The notes under the pieces were generated by a model that saw nothing but the letters and a program-made list of their open reading frames with translations, searched no databases and was not told where the DNA came from. From NCBI GenBank assembly GCA_933228895.1, contig OW121847.1, positions 84,361,656-84,425,655 on the forward strand: a stretch of 64,000 nucleotides of DNA, read 5' to 3'. Below, in pieces: positions 44,578 to 56,821 of the stretch. This stretch comes from Platycnemis pennipes. Taxonomy: Eukaryota; Arthropoda; Insecta; Odonata; Platycnemididae. Every line of letters starts with the position of its first letter. Position 1 is the stretch's first letter. A program made the position numbers and the translations under genes.

Positions 44578-47500
44578 TTTCTAACTCTTTTTCAATGAAT
44601 ATCATACAGGTATGAATGTAAATGTATTTTCCCTCCAATAATAAATTTTAAGATTGGATACATATAAATATTCACACACATCTAAATGATTTCCACACAA
44701 TACTAAAATTATTCTGGAAAAACTTCATCCATAGCGATAATCATGACAAGGAGAATCAATATAGGATGTTGCCAAAATATAGTTTGAAAACGTCACTTTT
44801 TCAGAATGAAATCACATTAGATTCAAGATTGCTCTGTAGTTATATTTTCAAATATTTAGCCTTCATCAATGACTTCTGCCTTAATTCAAAATTCTCTTCA
44901 CGACAGGGGCCAATAATTACAAAAACCATAACAAACAGTAAAATGGAAGCTATCAGCTACACATTATAATTAGCCCAAGTAATTGTTACAAGAATATTAT
45001 TCTTTATTAGCCATAAAAGATCAACATACTTCATTAAGCATACTCCACATGAGCCTGGTATCAGTGTTATTCAGACAAAAACTGTAGCTACTCATATTGA
45101 ACATTAAGCAGAATTATAAAGTCTCTCGGTTACAGGTGAATTTATGTACAATGGCATATCTAATGGATGGAAGTATTAAATGTAATTATCTGTAAGCAAT
45201 GGTAAATGGTGTTTGTATGGATTTGATTTTATATTGTGAAGCACAAAAATATTTACCTAGAAGGGAAAGATTTTAGTATTTGTCAAAAGATGTGAATGAT
45301 TTTGGGATATATTTTGTGACTGTGAAATACATTAACTGTCCACTGCAAAAATATACATTGATAATAATGTAGGTATCTGATGAATAATGTCGAGTTGTTT
45401 CGTTACAATAATCACCTATTTACTGTCATACTGTACATGTTTTGTATGTAAGTGTCCACAGGAAAGTATTTCACATCCCTTCCTGTGCATTCCTTCGGTG
45501 ATGTATGTATGCCTTTTCCCAGCTGTGATCTCACTGTATATATCTCTAAAATGAAGATGAAACTATATTTATGTGATATGGGACCACATTTCACAGGTTT
45601 TTACATATTGCTTAACAATATGGCAGATTTTACTCTGGTAATATTTGTACTAGAATCAAATGATAATGATAATGTACACAGCATTGATCATTCCCAGCAT
45701 TAATTTGTATCTAAATTAATATTCTTTTCAGAAACAATAATACCCATGTGACTGCCATTGTTTGCATTTCAGTAAGCAGTAAAATAATATGCCTGAAAAC
45801 CAAGTCAGAACTAGAATTATATTCTTAATTAATCCCTTTTTTGGATGTGAAATCCACCCACAGATGATTATGTGAGATTTTTTTATTTGCTATTTGAATG
45901 AAAACTAAGTTTTCAATCAAATTAAGCTTAAAAATCAAGAATATTCATTTGTTTATTGAGGAAATACAAATTAACTGTGCTAAATGCAAAGCTATATCCA
46001 AATCATTCAGCAGGACAAGACGGTTTTATTCAATGCTATTAGTATAAGGATTGATTATGTCAGTTTCATGCTAACGACAAGATTGGTCCATTACTGTGTG
46101 CTAGTAAAAGTGTTCTATTTCTGTTTCATAGATTATGAATTTGGTGGACACCTTCAAAATTCCAAATTAACATGGTGAAATTAGATTGTAAGGTGTAAGA
46201 TGTCCCTTCCTGTGTCATACACTGTAGCACTGTCAGTAACTGTTGCTGTATTGTCCAAAGCTGTTCATGGGAAATGTCTTTTGATTTGTAAACTTGAACA
46301 TTGCATTTTTACAAGATAACTTTATATCAGTCAATTACAAAACACATAAAAAGTTATAATTTTCTTAAAGAAATGAAAAAATCAAAAATATGTGACTATA
46401 ACCAGGACTTTCCTTTTTCAATTGCAATGACTATAAGGTTTTCATTCCTAGAAATTAGGAAGTGACTGATATACAACCCTGTCCCCTTCCCTACAATGCC
46501 CAGCCAAAGAGGTTGGAGAAACAAGCGTTATTCTAAATGGAAGTGAATGTGCAAGTGTAGTTAATCTCAATTGCTGTGCTTTTGTACATGCTTTCATCAC
46601 CTAGTGATTTCAATTCCTTGCTTTGTCTTCGTCAATATAGCTGAGAATGTATAATGAAATATAATATGAAGTAAAAGAAAACATTTTTGTATGGCCACAA
46701 ATTTCTTCGTCCACATCCCACTCAAACCTTTAAATCAAAGTGAAACAAAAATAAACATAAAATCAGCAAGTGTACATACATTCACACAGTAAATAACTTG
46801 AGGAATGATTCTTTAAGGGCTATCTCATAAACCAGATTTTTCAAGTCAATCTCTGATATCCAAATAAAAAATATCGACTGGCATGAAAGGCGCATGAATA
46901 AATCTAAATAAATTTAAATGAAACTTGTTGGGAAAAAATGAATACAGACAAAACAAAAATGCACTACAGTGAGTACTTGCTTAAAACTTTCTAAAAAGTA
47001 AAAAAGGAGGCAAGACAGCAAAACAAGGATGTGAAAGCTAAAGAGGGCTAGGAAAGAGACAAAATAATTTTGGCAATAGTCCTTAAATGAACATGGCCTC
47101 ATCATTGTCTAAAGCTCCACACATTGATCAAGGACTAGTAGATGTAAAGAGATAAAAGGTAATCATGCAACTGTATGCATATGGCATAGCTACCCACACA
47201 AGGAAGATAGAAAACCAGACAGAAACAGCAGCATGTAATTAGATTTTTCAAATTAAAAATAAATTAATACAAGATTAATACAGATAGAAGTGGTACAGTA
47301 ACCAAAAATAGCAACCATTGAAGTACTATCAAACACAGCAACCAGGACTTGAAAATTTTCTTTACTAATAAAGCACGTATTGGGGAAATGAGAGAGACAT
47401 GATGAGGATGTAAACAAAATGCCTCAACTCAAAAGGCTTTCCATCAGAGACCAATAAGCAACAAAGTGTTCCACCATTTAGGGTAGACTCTTGAACAGTA

Positions 47501-48543
47501 ACTACTGAAACACTTCATTCATCATCCGATTTTTAACCTTTCAAATCACAATATCTTCATCCCACACTGATCCAATGCCATATTAAAGCTCACAGTAATC
47601 CCTATGGCTGACAGAAAGAATAGGTATTTCTTAACATACCACACAAATAGTTCCGAGGGAAAAACAATAACAAAACACAAAAAAATCTATTCCCAAAAAA
47701 ATGCCTTTTTGAGTACTAAGCTACCTAATTCATTTTAAATTCAGGTGAATAACTATTATAACAAATTAAAGGATCATGTACTTGCCTCGAGAAATTTATC
47801 GGCATTACCCACAGTAGGTCAAATCAGGGGATCCAGTTTCGAGTCTCAGTCAAAGCAAATAATTTCTTTACTCTGTGGAATTTCTGCTGTTGTGAATAAC
47901 TTTTGTTTTGATAGGTATTCCCCTGCTCAGCTACTAATTACTGTACACAAATAAAGAGAATGTCATTCTCATTGCTTAACAAGCAGTCTATGAAGTCCTT
48001 CAGCCTGAATGATTAACAGAAAAATTGGAGATAAATTGTGGACACAGATAAAATTCTCTTCTTCATGGTTTTGATGATATAACACACAGTACTATAACAC
48101 GTGATGGAGTGATATTCCATCACCACCATCATTAAGTATACTTTAACAGATCGTACAAATTCATAAATTTAACTCATTATGTAGCAGATACCTCTGATAA
48201 CTTCAATGCCAGCAAGAAAGACATATTGACCACTCCTGATGAATAGATAGAATCAAAATGGGCTATGTCAGCCTTGGAATCAAATTTATTATTAGTAGTA
48301 TTTCATCTGGTTGGCATGAGAAATTAGTTTGAATAAAAAAAAATATTGTTGACCATTAATTTATATTGCCACCAGAAAATCATTATCATATAGGACTATC
48401 AATCCGTGGATAAGTATTATTCATAACTCTAACTTCTGTAAATACAGATTATGCTGTCTTTCCTAAAGGTGGTGCTGCTTTAATCCCAGGCTGTTTTGAA
48501 CCAAAACACTGGCAATTACCTACCATATCTGACAGCATATATA

Positions 48544-48774
48544 GCCTGTTTCACATGATATTTGATCCAGTGTCTGTAACGTGACTTGATTGGTCAATGG
48601 CTACTGGGTCCTACTAGAAATCTAGTACCGCATCAAGCATGAAACCCAGTAGCTCAGCAAGTTAACTAGGGAGCATGCTTGCTAGCCAGCATACTGGTTC
48701 TATTCACACGATACTGGAAAGCTAGCATACTTGCTAGTATACTTGTGTTGGATCAAGTACCGTGTGAAACGGGC
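48544..48774. mobile_element. MITE family 1, complete copy (231 bp)
   Basis: Terminal inverted repeats of 26 bp, GCCTGTTTCACATGATATTT at the left and ACCGTGTGAAACGGGC at the right, match at 22 of 26 positions. The interior has several CCAGTAT/CTAGCA-type motifs in both orientations. No ORF is present. The target duplication is not clear. Related copies lie at 27911-28135 and 29362-29390. Confidence 0.75.
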
Positions 48775-50207
48775 TTAAGATACACCTTTTACTAAAATTA
48801 TGACTCAAAAAATGACCCTGGGTCTTAAATGTGAAGCTTTGTTCTCCATGAGTAACATGAAGAATGCTGCAGCTGTAACGGTCTCTCTTGCTATGACTGG
48901 AACTAAAGATGTATATATAGTTTTGCTTGCTTCCATACGTTAATGGAGGACCAAGTGAGATATCAAACAAAAATGATTGGCACAAGTGTATGGTTGCACA
49001 AAACCACATGATATTTTTAAAAAATGTCCTCAGAATTATGCACTATTGAAATTAGGGTTTATCTAATATTACATTTAATAAAGTGTGCTGAAACCAAGAT
49101 CAGATCCCTCACTTGGGTCAGAAGTCTTTGCTTACAAATAATATAAACCTAGTACTGAATTATACCCAAACATTATGACTGAAAAAACATACATGTATAT
49201 TATTCCTGTTGCCAACATCTCCTTTTCTCAACTAATACAGTATACGACAATGAATAAGGTATAGTATCAGAGGACAGGACTTTTTGTTGCCTTCTGACAT
49301 AGCATTTCTGTCATAGCATATAAGTTACATTAAAACACAATGTTTGTTCATAGTTAAAGTCAAAAGAAATTTTTTTTTGGCAAAAGCACAAGGAAAAATT
49401 CATGGACACATTGCAATTAAACAAAAAAGAAAAAGGATTACTGTCAGCATGAGACATTTATGTTGCAATTGTGCAAATAAACATTAATAAGAGTAGGAAA
49501 ACACAACTTTTCCAAATTCTGAAAAATAAGGATCATCTTAATGATCAGCCATCTCGCTAGGCATGGACTGTATGGGGAAGGTAGGACAATGCAAGGAGCT
49601 TAGAAGGTATTGGAGGCAGCAACACAACTGATTCCTGAAGCAAAGTTGGCCATTTTCTGTAGGCACGAATGTTCAAAATTAATACTCGTGCTCCTCATGG
49701 ATGACATTATAGATTCACGCAATAATACTTACATAGTGAGGCAATAGATGAAAATCATCATAAAAATTTGCCAAAGAAATTGTATAAGTGTGCAATCAGG
49801 CAAAAAAACACTAGGTATATAGTTTCAAAAGGCTAAATTTGTACCAACAGGAAGATAATTAACTCCCAATGGAATAACATGAAATTACATTTGTCTAAAT
49901 TAGTCTTATTAAGATTACTGATTCTGCTGCGATGAATTTTCGACACAATAATATTGTTAGGTAGTAGCAGTAGTAATGTTTCAGGGGAGAAGACTGATAG
50001 CTGTAGTCATTTTGGAAATTTAGGATACGTGGATATTTGCATAAAGGGTGGAATATTTTGTCAAGCAGGGGAAGGAACCCTGCATCAGCATCTGCCCCTG
50101 ATCTTATAGAAAGTCACCATGGGTTCCATGGTATAACATACAGTCTGAATGATGGAGAGCAAAATTTGAAGATCTCCATATATACAGCACCAAGTACAGA
50201 CCAGTAA

Positions 50208-50515
50208 GTAAAGTTGTGTTCAACCCAAAGGTTGGTCTTTGATAGGTGAGAGTAGAGCTCACCCCGTACTAAGCCATTGTCATGTGAAATTCACACTTTC
50301 AGGGTAGGGGGGCCAGTTTCTTTCCCTGGGCCACCTGCAATTTACTACGATGTTCTGACACTCAGAAAATCGAATCGCTAATATTTTTGATGGTGGTATC
50401 CAGAAAGGCTCTTGCCGTGGATTTCCATAAATCATAATAATAATCAATAAATAAAATTTAACCCTCCAGTCAGTAGCTCAATGCTCTACCCACTAGGCCA
50501 CCACGACCCCCACAG
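50208..50515 (-). mobile_element. tRNA-derived SINE family C, copy 1
   Basis: On the minus strand, an A box TGGCCTAGTGGGTAGAGC (50483-50500) heads the element. Then comes a body shared with 56942-57165: AAGAGCCTTTCTGGATACCA, GCAGGTGGCCCAGGGAAA, GTGTGAATTTCACATG, ATGGCTTAGTACGGGGTGAG, and CTCTACTCTCACCTATCAA to GTTGAACACAAC. The B box is degraded in this copy. Confidence 0.65.
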
Positions 50516-50519
50516 ACCA

Positions 50520-50605
50520 GTAAATCATTGAAAAAACTGCTATTGCCGGAAATCGAACCTGGACCTTTGGGGTGAGAGGCCAGTACTCTAGCTAGCATGC
50601 TAACT
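50520..50605 (-). mobile_element. Second tRNA-like unit next to SINE C
   Basis: The minus strand has TAGCTAGAGTACTGG (A-box-like), CACCCCAAAGGTCC and a B box GGTTCGATTTCC (about 50548-50559), correctly spaced. It is probably the head of another SINE rather than a tRNA gene, because the acceptor stem does not close. Confidence 0.5.
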
Positions 50606-51329
50606 CAATCTTTGTTTCCATGTTTATTCATATCTTAATATTATAAAATCACCATAAGAGACCATAGAAAACACAAATATTACCGTCAAGGAGGCAGAGC
50701 CTAATTGTTCTTCTGGCTTAATTTTCATCCGTAGGCTAACAAGCATGTGTCCCCTCCTGTACCTTCTCTTCTTTTTGGATCTATGAGAAATGTATATGAA
50801 AAACATGCTGGCACACCACTAAAGAAATTGCTGCTTAACATTAGAAAATAATAATGGGAGTGAGCGAAAGAAGTTGGGCAGCCATAGGCGAAGAGGGAGG
50901 CATGGTCCCCCTAGTATATATATGTAAAAGCATAAAACAAAGCTGAAGAGTGATAAATTCTTGATCATACTATCTTTAAGGCATAACATGGTGCAAATTA
51001 TTAAGCAGTAATATGTAGTATACATACATGAGAATAATGGAGTCACTGAAGCAGAAAATGCTAATGAAAGAACCATTGGAATAGGAAAAAAAACGAGAAG
51101 AAATTATTAACAGTAAAATGTCACTGATATTTGAACTTTAAAGGGATAATTCACATAATATAATAAACCAGAGCCAATGAGTTTATATTAAATAAAAATA
51201 GGTGCCTTCAAGGTTAATACAATCATGGTTTTCGGGCATGAATTTGCTCACTATATTCAGATGTATTCAGATTGATCCTGAAAAAGTTACAGAGTATTCA
51301 GGAAATGAGGCAATAATAAAGAAAAGTCA

Positions 51330-52522
51330 CTTCAATGTGTTCTGAGTATGTTTAATAATGGCCCATGTTTATCTCCCATTACTCAGATTTACTAAAGCCA
51401 CTTCATGAACTTTAAAAAAATTATACTTTTCCATTGGGATGACTATCTAGAAGGGAATTTCAGTATTGGGAAAGACAAAGTTACAAAACCTCCCGTATCT
51501 GGATTTTATGACCCGGGAAAACCAGTTGCATTGTCAGTAGATGCAAGTTCATAGGGCTAGGTGCTGTTATATTACAAAATAAGAAGCCAATAGTGTATGC
51601 CTTGCAAGCTCATTCAGAAACACAAAGGCATTATGTTCAGATTGAAAAAGAATAACTTAGCATTGAGTTTGGAAGTGAGATATTCTGCCAATATTTATAA
51701 GGCAACCAAATAACAGAAGAGATAGACCTCAAGCCTCTCGTCCCAATTTGCAGAAAAGAACTATGCTAGGTACCTGCCCACTGCAAAACATTCTACTACA
51801 ACTACAGCCATTCACAATTCTATAAATCTGGTAGATACTCTATCCAGAGATTTCAACCTGAAAAGTTGTGACTAGACATTAATATGGATAATGATGTTGA
51901 AAGACAAATACATTTGTTACTGGATTCATTACCCATCACAGCAACAGCCATTGAACTTAAAGACGGCAAAGGCACTTAAAGACCAAACCACAGACACAGT
52001 ACATAGTGAACCGATGCCCAGATTACAAAAAATAGACTGAAAAATATATAAGACCATTTTTTTATTTCTAAGATGAGCTTTTTGTAGCTCAGGAGATTAT
52101 ATTTAATAATCAGCCAGCAGTTATTTGCAGTTACTATCCCTCCAAGTATGTCATGCCAGAAAAACTGTATAAGGGTCATCCGAGTATTGTTAGGACAAAG
52201 GCAAGGGCTAGAAACTGCTTGTTTTGGTTTAGACCCAATGATGATATCAAACAGTACATTCAATCAACCCACATGCAGGAGATTTCTAAGAAATAATTCG
52301 CAGGCAAACTTAATCGGTCACTCAGTTCCAGAACTAGCATGGCAAGATATTGTGGCTAATGTGTTTGAGTTCAATGTAAAATACTAATTATTGGGTGTAG
52401 ATCACTTGTCTAATTACAATGAAGTACCTAGCTAATAAACACAATTTACTTAGTAAACAATATAAGGGAAATTTAAAAAATCCTTTCAAGGCATGAAATT
52501 CCAGACAAATGTTATTCTGATC
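51330..52522 (+). mobile_element. Decayed Ty3/gypsy-type pol, 5' part (RT end, RNase H, integrase start)
   Basis: The + strand reads, with stops and frameshifts, SHYSDLLKPLHEL (end of RT connection), GFYDPGKPVALSVDASS and GLGAVILQNKKPIVYA, then QAHSETQRHYVQIEKE and EIDLKPLVPI. These are RNase H motifs of gypsy elements, with the first Asp and the Glu still present. Further on are VDTLSRDFN-like residues and an integrase-region phrase (WQDIVANVFEFN, LGVDHLSNY). At least four stops make it dead. No LTR was found. The sequence runs up to the foldback element at 52523. Confidence 0.7.
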
Positions 52523-52544
52523 GGCACCCTGGTAAAAATTTAGC

Positions 52545-52922
52545 AGGAAATTGCCCACATTTAGCAGGAATAGCAGGATTAGCAGGAATAGCAGGATTGG
52601 CAGGAATAGCAGTATTAGCAGGAATAGCAGGAAATTGCCCACATTTAGCAGGAATAGCAGGATTTAGCAGGAATAGCAGGATTGGCAGGAATAGCAGTAT
52701 TAGCAGGAATAGCAGGAAATTGCCCACATTTAGCAGGAATAGCAGGATTTAGCAGGAATAGCAGGAAATTGCCCACATTTAGCAGGAATGGCAGGATTTA
52801 GCAGGAATAGCAGGATTTAGCAGGAAATTGCCCACAGTTAGCGGGAATAGCAGGATTTAGCAGGAAGCAGGAAGTTGCCCACATGTAGCAGGATTCAGCA
52901 GGAATAGTAGGATTCAGCAGGA
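52545..52922 (+). repeat. Minisatellite arm, left
   Basis: About twenty units built on TTAGCAGGAATAGCAGGA with higher-order spacing by AAATTGCCCACA. Translations (Leu/Ile/Pro/Ala repeats) are meaningless. Confidence 0.9.
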
Positions 52923-53364
52923 CAGTTCTATATACAAATATGAAAATAAATTACATTATTCACAGAAATAACGCAAGATTCTTTAGAATCTTGCCAGCGC
53001 GACACTCCAAGTTGCTTTCACCAACTATTTTTTTAATGCTGATGAACTTTAATAATCACAATCAGGCCAGTTCACCCTGCAATTTTGTTGTCTGTCCACT
53101 AATCCTCTTATATAGTTCTCCTTATTTCTTTCATCGTCATCATGAAAGACCCAAACTGAGAAGCCAACACACACAGCCTCCTCCTCATTTACGAATTCAA
53201 ATAAACTACACTCAGAATCACTAGTTTTAATCAGCAAAGTCAAGGACTGCATTTTCTACATTAAACGAGATGAATGAGATGATAGAATATTTAGCAATTC
53301 ACACTACTTTATAGATGATATGTAGCATTGCAGAAGTGTACACACAATAAATATATTATTATAT

Positions 53365-53421
53365 GCATAGCAACAATTGTTTTCTAGTTGATTTATCAAC
53401 AGAAAACAATTGTTGCTATGC
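53365..53421. repeat. Near-perfect 27-bp hairpin inside the foldback centre
   Basis: GCATAGCAACAATTGTTTTCT pairs exactly with its complement at 53401-53421. GTTGAT/ATCAAC extends the stem inside, with one bulged A and a TT turn. Confidence 0.9.
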
Positions 53422-53555
53422 TATTTTGAAATCCATTGAAGAGTAATTATTCTAGATGCATATTTTCTAGGCATGAACATTACACAACATTAATGTAGGA
53501 CTTAAATGAAATTTAAATTAAATGCTTACATTTTTACTTGAATGCACTTTACATG

Positions 53556-53880
53556 AGTCCTGCTAGAATTCCTGCTAGATCCTGCAGATATTCCTTCTAA
53601 TTCTACTAGGCTCAGCTAAATTCCTGCTAAATCCTGCTAAATTTCCTGCTAATCTGCTTAATTCCTGCTAAAATTCCTGCTAAAGTTCCTGCTAATCCTG
53701 CTAAAATTCCTGCTAATCCTGCTAAAGTTCCTGCTAATCCTGCTAAAATTCCTGCTAAAGTTCCTGCTAATCTTGCTAATCCTGCTAAAATTCCTGCTAA
53801 TCCTGCTAAAGTTCCTGCCAATCCTGCTAATCCTGCTAAAATTCCTGCTAATCCTGCTAAAATTTCCTGCTAAATTTTTA
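53556..53880 (-). repeat. Minisatellite arm, right (inverted)
   Basis: Units TCCTGCTAATCCTGCTAAAA and TTCCTGCTAAAG; the reverse complement of the left-arm unit but lacking the GCCCACA spacer, so the arms have evolved separately. Confidence 0.9.
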
Positions 53881-53890
53881 CCAGGGCACC

Positions 53891-54190
53891 ATTTCTTATG
53901 TACAATTTATAGAACAATTCACATTGCAACAGGATTTTAGTCATACATTTACAAGTACGAATTATTCCCAATCAAATGGAATGGGAGAAAGTACTGTTAA
54001 ATCATAAAAACTTATTAAAAATGAAGAGATTCAGGTCAAGGTCCATATTTACTTTATTAACTCTATGAAATATTAGCAGAGGTAAAATTAGTGCACCAGC
54101 TCAATTACATGTCAGACTGATATTCTCGTCAAAAGACTATACAAAATGATAGGGAAAATTTGCTGAAAGGTAAAATAAAATTGAAATATA
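53891..54190 (+). mobile_element. Ty3/gypsy integrase end, resumed after the foldback element
   Basis: Reads QFIEQFTLQQDFSHTFTSTN then YSQSNGMGESTVKS, corresponding to the integrase segment that ends in the catalytic Glu (SNG..E pattern). LLTL and SAPAQLHVRLIFSSK-like residues follow, corresponding to the post-integrase region. It continues the element at 51330. Stops are present. Confidence 0.65.
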
Positions 54191-54199
54191 TTAATATTT

Positions 54200-56450
54200 T
54201 TTCAATAATTGAAATATAATAAAATAAAATTGAAAATAAATTACCAAACAAGCAAAAGTATGACTCTGAAATATTAATATGTAGGTGATATTAAAAAAAC
54301 TCCTGGAGGCCTTGAAAAATTTTAAGAAAATGTGTACAACCTCATGCATATGTAATCACTGATTATCAAAGCATAGGAATGTAATTCACATGTCATCCCT
54401 TGATTATCCAAAGATATACCTTAGGGGGTCCAATTCATATAATGAAGAAAGAGGTAAAAAGCTAAAAATAAATTTAACAGACTAAGTTTCTCCAAGGTAT
54501 ATAGGTACATATATGCACGACTAGTCTGAACGGAGAGTAAAAATGAATTCTGATAACTGATTATGGGCATTTTAATATACTGTATTGCTTTATATGAATC
54601 TGAATAGTAATAAACGCTTAATAATACAGACTGAAGACATAATATGCAGTCTCTACAATGGGATATCAAAAACATTTGATTAATCTCTGAACTTAAGGAA
54701 CATTGTGTAAATGACGAACAGATAAAAAAGAATGCCTTAAAAAGAGGATAACTTGTGAAAAATTGAACAAGAATATAATTGTTTAATGCCTGTACTTAAT
54801 TTTTATGAAACATGTTGGCCACGTGAAAACAACAGAAATTCAAGTGTTAACAATCAATTTTATAATAGCTTATACATTATACATAACATGAATGAACAGA
54901 TGGGCCCTCATTATCTCTCTGCACAGTAGATAAATATCAACAAACCAGTAATAGAATATATGCTAATGAAATGAGATGTTAAAGAATGTGTAGACTATGA
55001 AAGGATGAGGAGAAAGGCTTTGGTAGACGACAAGAATAAAAGAAACAAAGAACATTTGTTGGTTAGCTGCTTTTGAAATCTTGGGTGATAGCTTAGTCTA
55101 CAAGTGGATCAAGGATGACAAGTTACAGGATTAGGGGAGAAGGGATGGATTGAAAAATGATTGATGACCATACTTGTTGCAGAACCAACACACTTTGTGC
55201 AATATCACGAATAAGTTTTTTTTTCCAACTCAACCACAGTTTCAACACATACATCATTTATATACATAGACCTATTTCCATTAACGACAATGAGTATAAT
55301 TTTTTTCCATTCATCAGAAAGAAACCTTTTTTAACATAATATTTGCAAACATCTCAAACCATCACCATACACAAAAAATGGCAGCACTATCTCTATTAAA
55401 TAGATTAATAACTGCCCCAATGGATAATCAAATTTCTCCAGCAGTTTAGTACAATTTGAATAATTAGCCAATGCAACAGTTTCAGCATTAAGATATTGAG
55501 CACTACTTTGCCAGAAGCTGAGCCCTAAAGCACTTGCCTCTTAACTCGCCTCATGACATCCCACTGAAGAAGACAAAAAATGCAAACAAACTATCAGTCC
55601 CAGGCATCCTAATGAATGTGGTCGCTAGATGCATGCCAAGAGTACCCCATACTCAGTTTTCATCACCCTTGGCTGTGGACAAATTACCGTTTAATTCCAA
55701 AGACAAAAGAGACCCTGCACAAGTAAGTGGCATTGATTATGTCTACAATACAAGGAGAGTGATGGTGTCTACATATGATGGATGGAGTAGTTCTCTATTT
55801 AAGTGAGGGAACACCAAAAGTGCTATATAAAAGAAGACCAGAAATCAAGTTTGACCCATTACTTAATAGACTCAGTTATAAAGGCTGTAATGACCCTAAA
55901 ATTTTATATGTACCTGTGACAAAGAATTTACATTGGTCTGTTTCGGAAAAGTGAAGAGACTTTAAATATGGATAAGAACCCAATAATCTTTTTAAATTTT
56001 GACTGATTTTAAATACTCTTCTATTGCCTTGTCAAATCCAAATACTCATCTTTATCCATATCTTCCCTCAAACATCACCCCAAACCATTTTCCCCATTCG
56101 CTCACCTCCCTCAACCAATAACCCTACATGACCTCCCCCCCCTCCACCAATTAATTTCTAACCACTCACACTATCTTCTCATCCCCTCACCCTAGGATTA
56201 TACTCAGTGGCTGACTTCATGCTGCATGCTCGATAAGCCCTTTAGAATGAACTGTTGAACCCATGACAAGTCACTCCCTAAGGAGACTAAACAACCTTAC
56301 TTGTTGCATGTTTAACATAAAAGCAAAAAATGTGGCCAAAGAGCCAAATAAGTTTAATATCATTATTAATATTGCAAATGCAAGATCATAATAATTAATT
56401 AGCACTACTGAGCAAATATCATGTACAATGATGTTCACGTACTCTGCTGT
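54200..56450. other. AT-rich stretch without a recognisable gene
   Basis: The part at 55500-55960 has coding-like composition (+ 55534-55806, 90 codons) and might be a diverged 3' piece of the gypsy element, but no motif supports this. A C-rich patch occurs at 56080-56200. Confidence 0.4.
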
Positions 56451-56453
56451 TCT

Positions 56454-56690
56454 AAAGGCCACTTTACACGATACAATTTTTTGTACAGTTTGTTGAACAA
56501 ATGCTTGTAAGAGGAAATTGTACTGTGTAAAGCTGTAAATTGTGTGAACGCTTGTGCGAATGTCTGAATAACTGTACAGAAAATAGAACCTGTTCTAATT
56601 CCATTCCGACATAAATACAATTTTGTTCAGTTTATACAAGCTTTTAACAAGAAATTATACAAAAAATTGCATCGTGTAAAGCGGCCTTAA
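56454..56690. mobile_element. MITE family 2, complete copy (about 235 bp)
   Basis: Terminal inverted repeats: AAGGCCACTTTACACGATAC and AATTTTTTGTACAGTTT at the left pair with ACAAAAAATTGCATCGTGTA and AAGCGGCCTTAA at the right over more than 30 bp with few mismatches. No ORF. The right end abuts TTAA-like sequence, but a clean target duplication is not seen. Confidence 0.75.
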
Positions 56691-56821
56691 TACCACTGGT
56701 CAAGCAATCTACTAATGTCATCAGAAGCAGCTTAGGGAATATACTACTATACTAAGATAAAAATGGCTAAGAACAATCTGGTACAAAGGCCTTGTTAAAA
56801 AATTTGACCTAGTGTGATAAC

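Larger units (their letters stand above)
37075..48530. other. Long gene-free stretch; possible extended GPCR 3' UTR
   Basis: No coding exon is recognised. AATAAA signals occur from about 37810 on, so a short 3' UTR is possible. Sequence at 45100-46750 is rich in TGTA and T/G runs, as in mature 3' UTRs, and ends near AAATAAACATAAAATC at about 46749. Remarkably few recognisable transposons are present compared with the rest of the window. A 3' UTR of up to about 9.6 kb, as seen for some neural insect genes, is an inference. Confidence 0.3.
52523..53890. mobile_element. Foldback-like element with inverted minisatellite arms
   Basis: Ends GGCACCCTGGTAAAAATTTA (left) and, inverted, GGTGCCCTGGTAAAAATTTA (right) form terminal inverted repeats of about 30 bp. 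Inside, each arm is a tandem array in opposite orientation: AGCAGGAATAGCAGGATT-type units with AAATTGCCCACA spacers at 52545-52922, and their inverted counterparts (TCCTGCTAATCCTGCTAAAA) at 53556-53880. A unique centre of about 600 bp has no recognisable transposase. The design is like Foldback/Galileo elements. It splits a gypsy integrase region. A target duplication could not be recognised. Confidence 0.8.

Noticed and set aside
50520..50605. Possible functional tRNA gene (A and B boxes correctly spaced)
   Set aside because: No closed acceptor stem or anticodon loop, and it is embedded next to SINE sequence.
53627..53821. Minus-strand ORF of LAGILAGLAGTLAG-type repeats, resembling a repetitive structural or antifreeze-like protein
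   Set aside because: It is the direct translation of the right minisatellite arm; the left arm gives a different repeat in another frame, and there is no start context or conservation.
52545..53880. CRISPR-like array
   Set aside because: Units are short, variable and contiguous without unique spacers, in two opposite orientations within an animal transposon.
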